A stretch of DNA of 64,000 bases from Arthrobacter sp. NicSoilC5 (lineage in GTDB: Bacteria; Actinomycetota; Actinomycetes; Actinomycetales; Micrococcaceae), in assembly GCF_019977395.1 (NCBI RefSeq), contig NZ_AP024660.1, forward strand, positions 3,782,001 through 3,846,000, read 5' to 3'. The stretch's first letter is position 1, and every line of letters begins with the position of its first letter. The position numbers were made by a program, and so were the translations under genes. The notes beneath the pieces were generated by a model. It did not search any database. It was given only the letters and a program-made list of their open reading frames with translations, and was not told the origin of the DNA. Positions 1 to 14,116 of the stretch are shown here, piece after piece.

Positions 1-1053
1 GCCCCGGACCACCCGTGGGTGCAGTCCCATCCGGAATGGTTCACCACCAGGGTGGACGGCAGCATTGCCTACGCCGAAAACCCGCCAAAGAAGTACCAGG
101 ACATCTATCCGCTCAATTTCGATAATGATCCGGAAGGACTTTCCCGGGAAATTCTGCGGATCGTGCTGCTGTGGGTCAGCCACGGCGTAAAGATTTTCCG
201 CGTGGATAATCCGCACACCAAACCGGTGTGGTTCTGGGAATGGCTCATTGCGGAAGTGGAAAAAGCCGAACCAGGTGTTGTGTTCCTGGCCGAAGCCTTT
301 ACCCGCCCGGCCATGATGCACGCCCTGGGCAGGGCCGGCTTCCAGCAGTCCTACACGTACTTCACGTGGCGCAACACCAAGAAGGAAATCGAGACCTACT
401 TCGAGGAAGTCAGCCACGAATCACCGGCGTTCTTCCGGCCCAACTTCTTCGTCAACACCCCGGACATCCTCACGGAATACCTGCAGTACGGCGGACCGGC
501 GGCGTTCCGGATCAGGGCTGTCCTGGCCGCCACCGGAAGCCCGCTCTGGGGCGTCTACGCCGGCTATGAACTGTACGAACACGTTGCCCGGCCCGGTGCG
601 GAAGAGTACATCGACAACGAGAAGTTCGAGTACAAGGCCCGCGACTGGGACGCCGCCGCCGAGTCCGGACGCACGCTGGCCCCGTACATCACCCGGCTGA
701 ACCACATCCGGCGGGACCACCCCGCGCTGCTGGACCTGCAGAACCTGACGGTCCACCAGAGCACCGATGACTCCACTGTTGTCTACTCGAAGCACAAGAC
801 CCTTCCCGACGGCTCCAAGGACACCATCATCGTGGTGGTCAACGTGGACCCGCACGTCACCAAGGAATGCAGCGTCTCCCTGGACCTGGCGGCCCTCGAA
901 CTGGACCCGCAGGACATCACCCCGGGCGGCGGCTTCTATGTGGATGACCTTATCTCCGGCCAAAGCTGGGAGTGGGGCGAGTTCAACTACGTACGGCTTG
1001 ATCCGCACGTGGAGCCCGCCCACATCCTGAGCGTGAGGAGAATGCATCAGTGA
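1..1053 (+). CDS. glgE: Alpha-1,4-glucan:maltose-1-phosphate maltosyltransferase GlgE, 3' part
   Basis: The gene starts before the window; the frame is open from base 1, so the first GTG at 19 is internal. GlgE extends linear alpha-1,4-glucan by transferring maltose from maltose-1-phosphate in the cytoplasm. The visible 350 residues hold the catalytic half of a GH13 barrel. The nucleophile Asp lies in FRVDNPH (codon 205-207) and the acid Glu in FLAEAF (codon 292-294), followed by the C-terminal beta domain. The stop overlaps the treS start (GTGA), so the two genes are translationally coupled. The next genes, treS and mak-glgB, complete the GlgE pathway, which supports GlgE rather than another GH13 enzyme. 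Confidence 0.95.
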   Translation, partial: APDHPWVQSHPEWFTTRVDGSIAYAENPPKKYQDIYPLNFDNDPEGLSREILRIVLLWVSHGVKIFRVDNPHTKPVWFWEWLIAEVEKAEPGVVFLAEAFTRPAMMHALGRAGFQQSYTYFTWRNTKKEIETYFEEVSHESPAFFRPNFFVNTPDILTEYLQYGGPAAFRIRAVLAATGSPLWGVYAGYELYEHVARPGAEEYIDNEKFEYKARDWDAAAESGRTLAPYITRLNHIRRDHPALLDLQNLTVHQSTDDSTVVYSKHKTLPDGSKDTIIVVVNVDPHVTKECSVSLDLAALELDPQDITPGGGFYVDDLISGQSWEWGEFNYVRLDPHVEPAHILSVRRMHQ

Positions 1054-2843
1054 GTTTCAACCCGCAAAGTTCCGGCCACTTCACTCCCAAGAGCACGTTC
1101 GAGCTAAATGCGCCTGGCCTTCAGCATGACCCTTTGTGGTACCGCAAGGCAGTGTTCTACGAAGTACTGGTCCGGGCGTTTGCGGATGCCAACGGCGATG
1201 GGTCCGGGGATTTCTCCGGACTCATCGACCGGCTGGACTACCTCCAGTGGCTGGGCGTGGATTGCCTCTGGCTGCCCCCGTTCTTCCAGTCGCCGCTGCG
1301 GGACGGCGGCTACGACATCTCCGACTACAACTCGGTCCTGGATGAATTCGGCACCATCAGCGACTTCAAACGGCTCGTGGCAGAAGCGCATGCCCGCGGC
1401 GTCCGGGTGATCATCGACCTCCCGCTGAACCACACCTCCGACCAGCACCCCTGGTTCCAGGAATCCCGGAAGGACCCGGACGGTCCCTTCGGCGACTTCT
1501 ACGTCTGGAGCGATACGGACGAGAAATACCAGGACGCACGTATCATCTTCGTCGACACGGAGGAATCGAACTGGACGTTCGATCCCATCCGCCGGCAGTT
1601 CTTCTGGCACCGGTTCTTCAGCCACCAGCCGGACCTGAACTTCGAAAATCCCAAGGTGATCGAGGCCGTCTTCGACGTTGTCCGGTTCTGGCTGGACCAG
1701 GGGATTGACGGTTTCCGCGCGGACGCCATTCCCTACCTCTTCGAGGAGGAGGGCACCAACTGCGAAAACCTTCCGGCCACCCACGAGTTCCTCCGCCGGC
1801 TGCGGGAAATGGTGGATGAACGCTATCCCGGCCGCGTGATCATCGCCGAAGCAAACCAGCCGCCCAACGAGGTGGTGGAATACTTCGGCACCGTCGATGA
1901 ACCCGAGTGCCACATGGCGTTCCACTTCCCCATCATGCCCCGCCTCTACTACGCGCTGCGGGACCAAAAGGCGGCGCCCATCATCGAAACGATGCGCGAC
2001 ACCCCGGACATCCCCGAGGGCGCGCAATGGGGCACGTTCCTCCGCAACCACGACGAGCTGACCCTGGAAATGGTCACCGCCGATGAGCGTGCGGCAATGC
2101 TGGGCTGGTACGCCCCGGACCCGCGCATGCGGGCCAACATCGGCATCCGCCGCCGGCTGGCACCCCTGCTCGACAACTCGCGGGCCGAGATCGAACTGAT
2201 CAACGCCCTCCTGCTTTCGCTTCCGGGCAGCCCGTTCCTGTACTACGGCGACGAGATTGGCATGGGGGACAACATCTGGCTGGAGGACCGCGATGCCGTC
2301 CGCACCCCCATGCAGTGGAACCCGGACCGGAACGCCGGCTTTTCCCATGCCGATCCCGGCAAGCTGTACCTGCCGCCCATCCAGTCCCTGGTGTACAACT
2401 ACGCCATGGCCAACGTCGAAGCTGAGGCTGCCCACTCCGGGTCCCTGCTGCGCTGGACCCGGCAGATCCTCAGCGTCCGCAAGAACCACCCCGCGTTCGG
2501 ACTGGGCGGCTTCAAGCATGTGGAAGCAGACCACGACGCCGTTCTGGCGTACCTGCGCGAACTGCCGGACACCAACCCTGCCGGGGCCGACGGGGAGACC
2601 ATCCTGTGCGCCTTCAACCTCTCCCAGCATCCGGTCGCTGCCACGCTGCGGATCCCCGAATACGCAGGCCGGGGGCTCCGCGATGTGTTCGGCGGACAGA
2701 TCTTCCCCGGCATCGGCGACGACGGCACCCTTACCCTGACCATCGGAAGCCACGATTTCTTCTGGCTTCGGATGCGCTCGGCGGGGTCGAACCCGTCCTC
2801 GCCGTACACCCAGGCCATGCCCATCCTGTCGATAGAGAACTGA
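1050..2843 (+). CDS. treS: Maltose alpha-D-glucosyltransferase (trehalose synthase) TreS
   Basis: TreS interconverts trehalose and maltose and supplies the maltose that Mak phosphorylates. The protein has 597 residues, the usual size for TreS without a fused kinase. The N-terminal [15 protein letters not shown] and GDGSGDF segments are typical of the family. The GH13 triad is visible as D225 (GFRADAIP), E267 (IIAEAN) and D335 (LRNHDE). The GTG start lies inside the glgE stop, and the stop is followed after one base by the ATG of the next gene, so glgE, treS and mak-glgB form a tight operon. In mycobacteria TreS pairs with Mak; here Mak is instead fused to GlgB. Confidence 0.95.
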   Translation: MSFNPQSSGHFTPKSTFELNAPGLQHDPLWYRKAVFYEVLVRAFADANGDGSGDFSGLIDRLDYLQWLGVDCLWLPPFFQSPLRDGGYDISDYNSVLDEFGTISDFKRLVAEAHARGVRVIIDLPLNHTSDQHPWFQESRKDPDGPFGDFYVWSDTDEKYQDARIIFVDTEESNWTFDPIRRQFFWHRFFSHQPDLNFENPKVIEAVFDVVRFWLDQGIDGFRADAIPYLFEEEGTNCENLPATHEFLRRLREMVDERYPGRVIIAEANQPPNEVVEYFGTVDEPECHMAFHFPIMPRLYYALRDQKAAPIIETMRDTPDIPEGAQWGTFLRNHDELTLEMVTADERAAMLGWYAPDPRMRANIGIRRRLAPLLDNSRAEIELINALLLSLPGSPFLYYGDEIGMGDNIWLEDRDAVRTPMQWNPDRNAGFSHADPGKLYLPPIQSLVYNYAMANVEAEAAHSGSLLRWTRQILSVRKNHPAFGLGGFKHVEADHDAVLAYLRELPDTNPAGADGETILCAFNLSQHPVAATLRIPEYAGRGLRDVFGGQIFPGIGDDGTLTLTIGSHDFFWLRMRSAGSNPSSPYTQAMPILSIEN

Positions 2844-2844
2844 G

Positions 2845-5800
2845 ATGAACCAGCCAATCCTCACTCCCGCCCTCACCGCGCTGCTCAAGGAATGGCTGCC
2901 GCAGCAGCGTTGGTTCCCGGTCAAAACCCCCGATTTCGCCATCTCCCAGGCCGGCAGCCTGGGACTGGCGGACCCCAGCGGACACGCGGCGCTGGCCGTA
3001 TTCCTCCTCAACGTCACCACCCAGGGGCCCGACGGCGGTCAGCGCACCGCCGTCGTCCAGGTTCCCTTGAGCTTCCGGCCGGCGCCGGCAGGGGGCATGG
3101 AGCGTGCGCTGGTGGGTGAAGCGGCAGGAATGGATCCCACCCGCCCCTGGGTGTACGACGCCGTCCACGACCCCGACTTCGTGGGCGCGTGGCTGGAGCT
3201 CATTCGGCAGGAAGGAAAGGCGGACAGCGGCACCGCGACGGGATTCCGCGTGGAAGTACCCTACCGCCTGCCCACGGCGAAGGGCGTCGTGAAGGTGCTC
3301 TCCGGTGAGCAGTCCAACAGTTCCGTCATTGTGGACGACGGCGAATCGGCCGCCATGGTGAAATTCTTCCGGGTCCTGTCGGACGGAACCAACCCGGAGA
3401 TCGAGGTGGGAGCGGCACTGACCAAGGCAGGGACGTCGGAAGTCCCCGCCACCCTCGGCTGGGTCCGGGGCGAGTGGCTGGGGCACGGCAACCACACCCC
3501 AACCGGCACCGGCCAAGCTACCCGGTACGTCCAGGGTGAGCTTGCGGTGGCCCACGAATTCCTCGCCGGTGGACGCGATGCCTGGCGGCTGGCGGTGGAC
3601 GCAGCCCGCTCGGGCACGGACTTCACGACGGAAGCAAGGGCCCTTGGCGCCGCCACCGCCACGGTGCACAAGCGCCTTGCGGAGGCCCTGGGGCAGTCGA
3701 GCGGGCCTGAACCCGGCAAGGGTGCAGGACCCGCCGTTGCCCAGCGCGTCCGGGCCGCCTGGGCGGAGGCGCGTGCCGCCGTCGGACCTTACGACGATGC
3801 CCTGGACGCCCTGCTGGCAAACCTGGACAAGGCACCCGAGGGGCCCCTCCAGCGCATCCACGGCGACCTGCACCTGGGCCAGATCCTCCAGGTCACCGGC
3901 CAGTCGGGCGACGGGTCCCGCTGGGCCATCCTGGACTTCGAGGGCGAGCCCCTGCGGCCCATCGCCGAACGGAACGTGCCGGACGTGCCCCTGCGCGACG
4001 TCGTCGGCATGCTGCGGTCCTTCGACTACGCCGCCGGCGCAGCCCAGCGCGAGCAGGAGGGTGCCCAGGTGCCGGACAGGTGGGTGGATGACTGCGCCGA
4101 CGCCTTCCTGGCAGGGTACGCCGGGGTCATTCCCGGGACGGTGGACCAAACCTCACCGCTGTTTGTGGCATTGTGGCTGGACAAGGCGCTGTACGAAGTT
4201 GTTTATGAAATGCGTAACAGGCCCGACTGGGTGGCGATTCCAGTAAACGCCGCCAGGCGGCTCCTGGGCAGTAACGGTGCCGGCGACTCCGCCGGTGCAG
4301 CATCGGAAGGTAACGAAATGACTGGCTCAGCACGAACTGACCGCCCGGGGGTGCCCCTGCACGTGGATGAAGGCACCCTGGGCAGGATCGCGAACGGTGA
4401 ACACCACGCCCCCCACTCCGTCCTGGGCGCGCACCTGGACGACTATGGGCACGTCACCATCCGGACCGTGAAGCACCTCGCCGAAGCAGTCACCGTGGTC
4501 ACCCGTGCCGGTGAAGTTCCCATGGAACACGAGGCCCACGGCGTCTGGGTTGCCGTCCTGGAACCGCTGGAGCAGGGGCACGTTCCCGACTACCGCCTCA
4601 CGGTCGCCTACCCGGGCAAGGACCCGGTGACCGTTGACGAGCCCTACCGCTACCTGCCCACCGTGGGCGAAGTTGACCTCCACCTCATCGGTGAAGGCCG
4701 GCACGAGAAACTGTGGCAGGTGCTCGGCGCCCATGTCCGGCATTACAAGTCGGCGCTGGGAGACGTCAACGGTGTGTCCTTTGCCGTCTGGGCCCCCAAC
4801 GCGCAGGCCGTCCGCGTCAAGGGCGACTTCAACGCCTGGGACGGACGGGAACACTCCATGCGCTCCCTGGGTTCCTCCGGCGTGTGGGAGGTCTTCATCC
4901 CCGGCGTCGCCGCGGGGGCCTGCTACAAGTACGAAATCCTGACCCGGGGCGGCTACTGGGTTGAAAAGGCCGATCCGCTGGCGTTCGGCACCGAAGTTCC
5001 CCCCTTGACCGCATCCAGGGTGGTGGAACCCTCCTACGCGTTCAAGGACGAGGAATGGATGGAAGCGCGGGCCAAACGCGATCCCCACAACTCCGCCATG
5101 AGCGTGTACGAGGTGCACCTCGGATCCTGGCGCCTGGGCCTCGGCTACCGCGAGCTCGCCAAGGAACTGGTGGAGTACGTCAAGTGGCTGGGATTCACGC
5201 ACGTGGAATTCATGCCCGTCGCAGAGCACCCGTTCGGCGGTTCCTGGGGTTACCAGGTCACCTCCTACTTCGCGCCCACATCCCGGTTCGGACACCCGGA
5301 CGAGTTCCGCTACCTGGTGGACGCCCTCCACCAGGCAGGAATCGGCGTCCTGCTGGACTGGGTGCCCGCACACTTCCCGAAGGACGCCTGGGCCCTGGCC
5401 CGGTTTGACGGCGAGCCGCTGTACGAACACTCGGACCCGGCACTTGGCGAACACCCCGACTGGGGCACCCTGATCTTCGACTTCGGGCGCACCGAGGTCC
5501 GGAACTTCCTGGTGGCCAACGCCCTCTACTGGCTGGAGGAATTCCACATCGATGGCCTGCGCGTGGACGCGGTGGCCTCCATGCTCTACCTCGACTACTC
5601 ACGCCAGGAAGGCCAGTGGCGGCCCAACCGCTTCGGCGGCAGGGAGAACCTCGAGGCCATCTCCTTCCTGCAGGAAGTCAACGCCACCGTCTACAAGACC
5701 CACCCCGGCGCCGTCATGATCGCGGAAGAATCCACGGCGTTCCCGGGCGTTACTGCGCCCACCAGCCACGGCGGCCTGGGCTTCGGCCTGAAGTGGAACA

Positions 5801-6543
5801 TGGGCTGGATGCACGATTCCCTCAAGTACATCTCCGAGGACCCCTACAACCGCAGGTGGCACCACGGGACGGTGACGTTCTCCCTGGTTTACGCCTTCAC
5901 GGAGAACTTCCTGCTGCCCATCAGCCACGACGAGGTTGTCCACGGCAAGGGCTCAATGCTCCGCAAGATGCCCGGTGACCGTTGGCAGCAGCTGGCGAAC
6001 CTCCGGGCCTTCTTCGCCTACCAGTGGGCCCACCCCGGCAAGCAGCTCATCTTCATGGGCACCGAGTTCGGCCAGGAAGCCGAGTGGTCTGAACAGCACG
6101 GCCTGGACTGGTGGCTCGCCGACATCCCCGCACACAGGGGACTGCAGTTGCTCACCAAGGACCTCAACGAGCTGTACGCGTCCACCCCGGCGCTGTACAC
6201 GCAGGACAATGTTCCGGCTGGTTTCCAGTGGATCAACGGTGGCGACGCGGACCGCAACGTCCTGTCCTTCATCAGGTGGGACGCCGACGGCAACCCGGTT
6301 GTCTGTGCCATCAACTTCTCCGGCGCCCCGCATGTCGGCTACACCCTGGGTGTCCCCACTGCCGGGGCCTGGACCGAGGTCCTGAACACCGACCACACCA
6401 CCTACGGCGGATCCGGTGTACTGAACGACGGCGAGCTGAAGGCAGTGGACGAAGGACAGGATGGCCAGCCGGCGACGCTGACTGTCACGCTGCCTCCGCT
6501 CGGGGCGTCCTACTTCAAGCCGGGAGCATCAACGGCTGGCTGA
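2845..6543 (+). CDS. glgB: Maltokinase-GlgB fusion (Mak plus 1,4-alpha-glucan branching enzyme)
   Basis: One uninterrupted frame of 1232 residues joins two enzymes. Residues 1 to about 480 are maltokinase, which phosphorylates maltose with [13 protein letters not shown] near the N-terminus, the catalytic HGDLHLGQ (H339, D341) and the metal-binding DFEGEP (D364). From about residue 492 the protein is branching enzyme with a CBM48 region and a GH13 barrel: nucleophile D908 (LRVDAVASM), acid Glu in IAEES (961/962) and D1029 (SHDEVVHGK). GlgB adds alpha-1,6 branches to the glucan made by GlgE. A strong ribosome site and an in-frame ATG at 4318 could also give a free 741-residue GlgB, the normal length of the single enzyme. 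Confidence 0.93.
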   Translation: MNQPILTPALTALLKEWLPQQRWFPVKTPDFAISQAGSLGLADPSGHAALAVFLLNVTTQGPDGGQRTAVVQVPLSFRPAPAGGMERALVGEAAGMDPTRPWVYDAVHDPDFVGAWLELIRQEGKADSGTATGFRVEVPYRLPTAKGVVKVLSGEQSNSSVIVDDGESAAMVKFFRVLSDGTNPEIEVGAALTKAGTSEVPATLGWVRGEWLGHGNHTPTGTGQATRYVQGELAVAHEFLAGGRDAWRLAVDAARSGTDFTTEARALGAATATVHKRLAEALGQSSGPEPGKGAGPAVAQRVRAAWAEARAAVGPYDDALDALLANLDKAPEGPLQRIHGDLHLGQILQVTGQSGDGSRWAILDFEGEPLRPIAERNVPDVPLRDVVGMLRSFDYAAGAAQREQEGAQVPDRWVDDCADAFLAGYAGVIPGTVDQTSPLFVALWLDKALYEVVYEMRNRPDWVAIPVNAARRLLGSNGAGDSAGAASEGNEMTGSARTDRPGVPLHVDEGTLGRIANGEHHAPHSVLGAHLDDYGHVTIRTVKHLAEAVTVVTRAGEVPMEHEAHGVWVAVLEPLEQGHVPDYRLTVAYPGKDPVTVDEPYRYLPTVGEVDLHLIGEGRHEKLWQVLGAHVRHYKSALGDVNGVSFAVWAPNAQAVRVKGDFNAWDGREHSMRSLGSSGVWEVFIPGVAAGACYKYEILTRGGYWVEKADPLAFGTEVPPLTASRVVEPSYAFKDEEWMEARAKRDPHNSAMSVYEVHLGSWRLGLGYRELAKELVEYVKWLGFTHVEFMPVAEHPFGGSWGYQVTSYFAPTSRFGHPDEFRYLVDALHQAGIGVLLDWVPAHFPKDAWALARFDGEPLYEHSDPALGEHPDWGTLIFDFGRTEVRNFLVANALYWLEEFHIDGLRVDAVASMLYLDYSRQEGQWRPNRFGGRENLEAISFLQEVNATVYKTHPGAVMIAEESTAFPGVTAPTSHGGLGFGLKWNMGWMHDSLKYISEDPYNRRWHHGTVTFSLVYAFTENFLLPISHDEVVHGKGSMLRKMPGDRWQQLANLRAFFAYQWAHPGKQLIFMGTEFGQEAEWSEQHGLDWWLADIPAHRGLQLLTKDLNELYASTPALYTQDNVPAGFQWINGGDADRNVLSFIRWDADGNPVVCAINFSGAPHVGYTLGVPTAGAWTEVLNTDHTTYGGSGVLNDGELKAVDEGQDGQPATLTVTLPPLGASYFKPGASTAG
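4305..4320 (+). promoter_or_regulatory. Possible internal ribosome site and ATG for free GlgB
   Basis: GGAAGG at 4305-4310 lies 7 nt before an in-frame ATG at 4318, exactly at the junction of the kinase and branching-enzyme parts. The spacing and match to the 16S 3' end are better than those of many true starts in this window. The sequence is seen directly; its use as a second start is inference. Confidence 0.45.
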
Positions 6544-6562
6544 CCCCCACGGCGGTCATCCA

Positions 6563-6599
6563 CGAAAGGCCCGGAATCCGCGTGATTCCGGGCCTTTCG
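6563..6599 (+). terminator. Hairpin terminator after mak-glgB
   Basis: A perfect 16-bp inverted repeat (6563-6578 with 6584-6599) with a 5-nt loop begins 20 nt after the glgB stop. There is no long T tract beyond the stem. It separates the glucan operon from the rrn promoter region. Confidence 0.75.
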
Positions 6600-6738
6600 G
6601 CTGCCTGCGGGACACCACGCGAGGGCCGACTGGCGATCCGGGAGGAGTGGTGGTAGAGTTTATTTCCGCGCTGCTCCACGGAGTCAGACGGAAAACCGAT
6701 CCCCCAAGCATATGCTGAGGATGGTCGCGGACGCCGGT

Positions 6739-6767
6739 TTGACACGCAGGAAGCCAGCCGGTAACTT
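6739..6767 (+). promoter_or_regulatory. Main rrn promoter
   Basis: TTGACA at 6739-6744 and TAACTT at 6762-6767 are separated by exactly 17 nt, about 230 nt before the 16S gene. This is the best sigma-70-type promoter in the 458-base stretch 6544-7001. That stretch otherwise holds the glgB terminator, a weaker TAGAGT at 6654-6659 that may be the -10 of a second promoter, and the transcribed leader. Confidence 0.75.
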
Positions 6768-6823
6768 TGAAAAGTTGCTCCGGAGCGATCCTGAACGTTG
6801 GTTTGGGTGGTGCCGGGTGTGTC

Positions 6824-6838
6824 TGTTGTTTGAGAACT
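6824..6838 (+). promoter_or_regulatory. boxA-like antitermination site in rrn leader
   Basis: TGTTGTTTGAGAACT resembles the boxA element of Gram-positive rRNA leaders. The identical 15-mer occurs again before the 23S gene (8885-8899), the placement expected for Nus-factor antitermination sites. Confidence 0.6.
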
Positions 6839-7001
6839 CAATAGTGTGCCAAGTTTGTTGATACCGATTATGTATGTAATTGGTTGAATTTGCCGAATCG
6901 TGCCGCCCCTGTGGTATTGGTTTGGTGTTTTTAGCTGGTTTCAAATTTTGTGCAGCCATTATGACCGTTATTTCCGGTGGTTTTGGTTGTGTCTGTTTGT
7001 T

Positions 7002-12154
<5,153 letters not shown>

Positions 12155-12311
12155 ACACAGAAAAACATTCTGCTTGCGTCCACTATGTGGTTCCCAACCA
12201 ACAACCCTGTTGGCGGAACCTAACAATTGAATACAACACCACCCCCTGCCCACGGGCAGGGATGTTGTAACCACAAGACTTCCCAACCCCCTGCGGGGTT
12301 CGGGTACAAGG
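12155..12311 (+). other. 23S-5S spacer
   Basis: This short transcribed spacer contains a hairpin, CCCTGCC / GGCAGGG around 12245-12261, that is probably part of rRNA processing. I see no gene in it. Confidence 0.7.
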
Positions 12312-12430
12312 GTTACGGCGGTCATAGCGTGGGGGAAACGCCCGGTCCCATTCCGAACCCGGAAGCTAAGACCCACAGCGCCGATGGTACTGCACCCGGG
12401 AGGGTGTGGGAGAGTAGGTCACCGCCGGAC
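12312..12430 (+). rRNA. rrf: 5S ribosomal RNA
   Basis: The 119-nt sequence starts GTTACGGCGGTCATAGCG and ends ACCGCCGGAC. The two ends pair to form helix I, and the CCCGGTCCCATTCCGAAC loop region is typical of actinobacterial 5S RNA. It completes the 16S-23S-5S order. Confidence 0.96.
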
Positions 12431-12438
12431 ATACATTG

Positions 12439-12473
12439 CGAAGGGCCCTGACAAGGATCGTCAGGGCCCTTCG
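12439..12473 (+). terminator. rrn operon terminator
   Basis: A perfect 14-bp stem (12439-12452 with 12460-12473) with a 7-nt loop lies 8 nt after 5S. The downstream run is short (ACTTTAA), so it is a strong hairpin with a weak U tract. Confidence 0.75.
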
Positions 12474-12520
12474 ACTTTAACCCCAAGACCGGTGCCGCCG
12501 GACGGCCAAAGGTCCGCGGG

Positions 12521-12526
12521 TAGGAT
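12521..12526 (+). promoter_or_regulatory. -10 box of a leaderless promoter
   Basis: TAGGAT ends 8 nt before the ATG at 12535, so transcription should start at or next to the start codon. No ribosome site precedes that ATG, which fits a leaderless mRNA. Confidence 0.5.
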
Positions 12527-12534
12527 TGACCCTC

Positions 12535-13062
12535 ATGAGCAGCATCTTCAGCCACGCCCAGGACCCCTCCCAAGACGACGGCCGCCAGGCCTCAGATCCC
12601 TTGGAACCCGTGGTGAACACCGTCCGCGTACCGGGACCGGTGGCCCGGGCTTTCGCAGGCTTCACCGACCACGCCCACCTGTGGTGGCCCTTGGAGCGGC
12701 ACGGCGTCTATGGGGCCGGCTCCTATGTGGAGTTCGAGGAGAACCTCATCCTTGAGACGGCTGACGATGGCCGCACCAGCATCTGGGGGACCCTCGATGA
12801 CTGGCAGCCGCCGCTGTCCTTCCATGCCTCCTGGCATCCCGGAACCACGGCGCTGTGGTCCACCGAGCTCCTGGTGGTGTTCCGCGCCGTTGAGGCGGAA
12901 ACGGAGGTCCGGGTCTTCCATGAGGGCTGGGAAGGGGCCGAGGACCCGGTTGCCGCCCGCGAAGCCTATGTGGAGGCGTGGCCGTTGATCCTGGAACGGT
13001 TTGCACGGTTCATGGGTGCCGGCGACCCAACGGATGCCGCCCCTTCCGAAGGCCTGTCCTAG
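12535..13062 (+). CDS. SRPBCC (AHSA1-like) domain protein
   Basis: The 175-residue protein has the START/Bet v 1-type helix-grip pattern of the AHSA1 family: VVNTVRVPGPVARAFAGFTD at the N-terminal strand and helix, WWPLE, then alternating strands (GAGSYVEFEENLI, WGTLDDWQPP, LSFHASWHPG) and a long C-terminal helix. Such proteins bind hydrophobic ligands or act as chaperone activators; the ligand here cannot be told. The ATG is chosen over an upstream TTG at 12526 because a -10 box ends at 12526. Its stop shares the palindrome CTAG with the stop of the convergent LacI gene, a 4-bp overlap. Confidence 0.85.
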   Translation: MSSIFSHAQDPSQDDGRQASDPLEPVVNTVRVPGPVARAFAGFTDHAHLWWPLERHGVYGAGSYVEFEENLILETADDGRTSIWGTLDDWQPPLSFHASWHPGTTALWSTELLVVFRAVEAETEVRVFHEGWEGAEDPVAAREAYVEAWPLILERFARFMGAGDPTDAAPSEGLS

Positions 13063-14114
13063 GCCATCCTCGCGGCAACGTCCGGTGGTACGGCGGTGCT
13101 GTGCCGGATCACGAATTCCGTAGGGTATTCCTGGTCCTGGGCTGCCGTAACTGCCGGACCGCCGTCGGGATCCCTGCCGGCGCCCTCCAGCAGGGCCAAA
13201 GCAGTCGCGGCCGCCAGCTTCCCCTGGCCCCGCGGGTCCTGGCTCACAGTGGTCAGCCCGAAGGTCTCTGCCAGCTCGTGCCCGTCAATCCCCACCACGG
13301 AGAGATCCTCCGGAACCCGAAGGCCGAAGTCGCGCGCGGCAAGCATGACGCCCACCGCCATCTCATCGGAGGCGGCAAAGACTGCCGTGGGCCGTTCGGT
13401 GGGTGTTCCCAGCAGCCGGCGGCCTGCCGCGTAAGCGCCCTGGATGGTGAAGTCGGCAGTGGCATGCCACTCGGGCCGAAACCCAAGCCCTGCTGCCGCC
13501 ATGGCCGCCGCGAAGCCCTTTTGCCGGAGCTGAGGAAGCTTGAAGTCCCTGTTCAGCCCCGCGTCCCCGGTGATATGCGCAATCCGGGTATGTCCCAGCC
13601 CAATCAGATGGCTGGTGGCCATCTTCGCCAGGCCCTCGTCGTCGATCCTGATGGTGGACGCCCCGGGCAGGGCGCCTCCGATCACCACGATGGGACGGTG
13701 CACGGCCAGCAGCTGCCCGATCTCTTCCTCACTGAGCACCAGCGCCACGGCGATTACCGCATCCAGGCGTTTCCGCAGCAGGAAGTCGGTCAGGATGCTG
13801 TTGCGCCGCTCCGGCTGTTCACCCACGTTATAGAGCGTCAGGTCATAGCCGGCATCGAGCAGGGTTTCGGAAACGCCTTCCAGTACAGAAGAGAAGTACC
13901 AGCGCTGGACGTTGGGTACCACCAGCCCGATGTTGTGGTTCCGCCCTGAGGCGAGGCTCGACGCGTGGTAGGACGGAACGAACCCGAGTTCCCGGGCAGC
14001 CTCCTGGGCCAGCCGGCGGCTCTTGGAAGAGACGTTGGACTTGCCGCTCAGTGCCCGCGAGACGGTGGCCACCGACAGCCCGGCCCGGCTGGCAACTTCT
14101 TTGATGCCTGCCAC
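13059..14114 (-). CDS. LacI-family regulator, probably of the alpha-glucosidase operon
   Basis: The 351-residue protein has an N-terminal LacI helix-turn-helix (GIKEVASRAGLSVATVSRAL) with a hinge, then a periplasmic-binding-protein-like sensor domain that should bind a sugar. I chose the GTG at 14114: it sits two bases after the stop of the upstream alpha-glucosidase and puts the helix-turn-helix at residue 3, as in the family. A longer start at 14156 would overlap that gene by 40 bp. The gene is the second of a two-gene operon. Paired LacI-type operators lie before the operon, so it probably represses itself and the glucosidase until a maltose- or trehalose-type sugar is present. Confidence 0.9.
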   Translation of the reverse strand: MAGIKEVASRAGLSVATVSRALSGKSNVSSKSRRLAQEAARELGFVPSYHASSLASGRNHNIGLVVPNVQRWYFSSVLEGVSETLLDAGYDLTLYNVGEQPERRNSILTDFLLRKRLDAVIAVALVLSEEEIGQLLAVHRPIVVIGGALPGASTIRIDDEGLAKMATSHLIGLGHTRIAHITGDAGLNRDFKLPQLRQKGFAAAMAAAGLGFRPEWHATADFTIQGAYAAGRRLLGTPTERPTAVFAASDEMAVGVMLAARDFGLRVPEDLSVVGIDGHELAETFGLTTVSQDPRGQGKLAAATALALLEGAGRDPDGGPAVTAAQDQEYPTEFVIRHSTAVPPDVAARMA

Positions 14115-14116
14115 GG

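Noticed and set aside
4250..4330. Frameshift or assembly join between Mak and GlgB
   Set aside because: The frame is continuous and the linker is plausible. The good internal start is better explained as a second initiation site.
6651..6660. TAGAGT at 6654 as the main rrn promoter
   Set aside because: The matching -35 is poor. The TTGACA-17-TAACTT pair at 6739-6767 is far better, so the first is kept only as a possible minor promoter.
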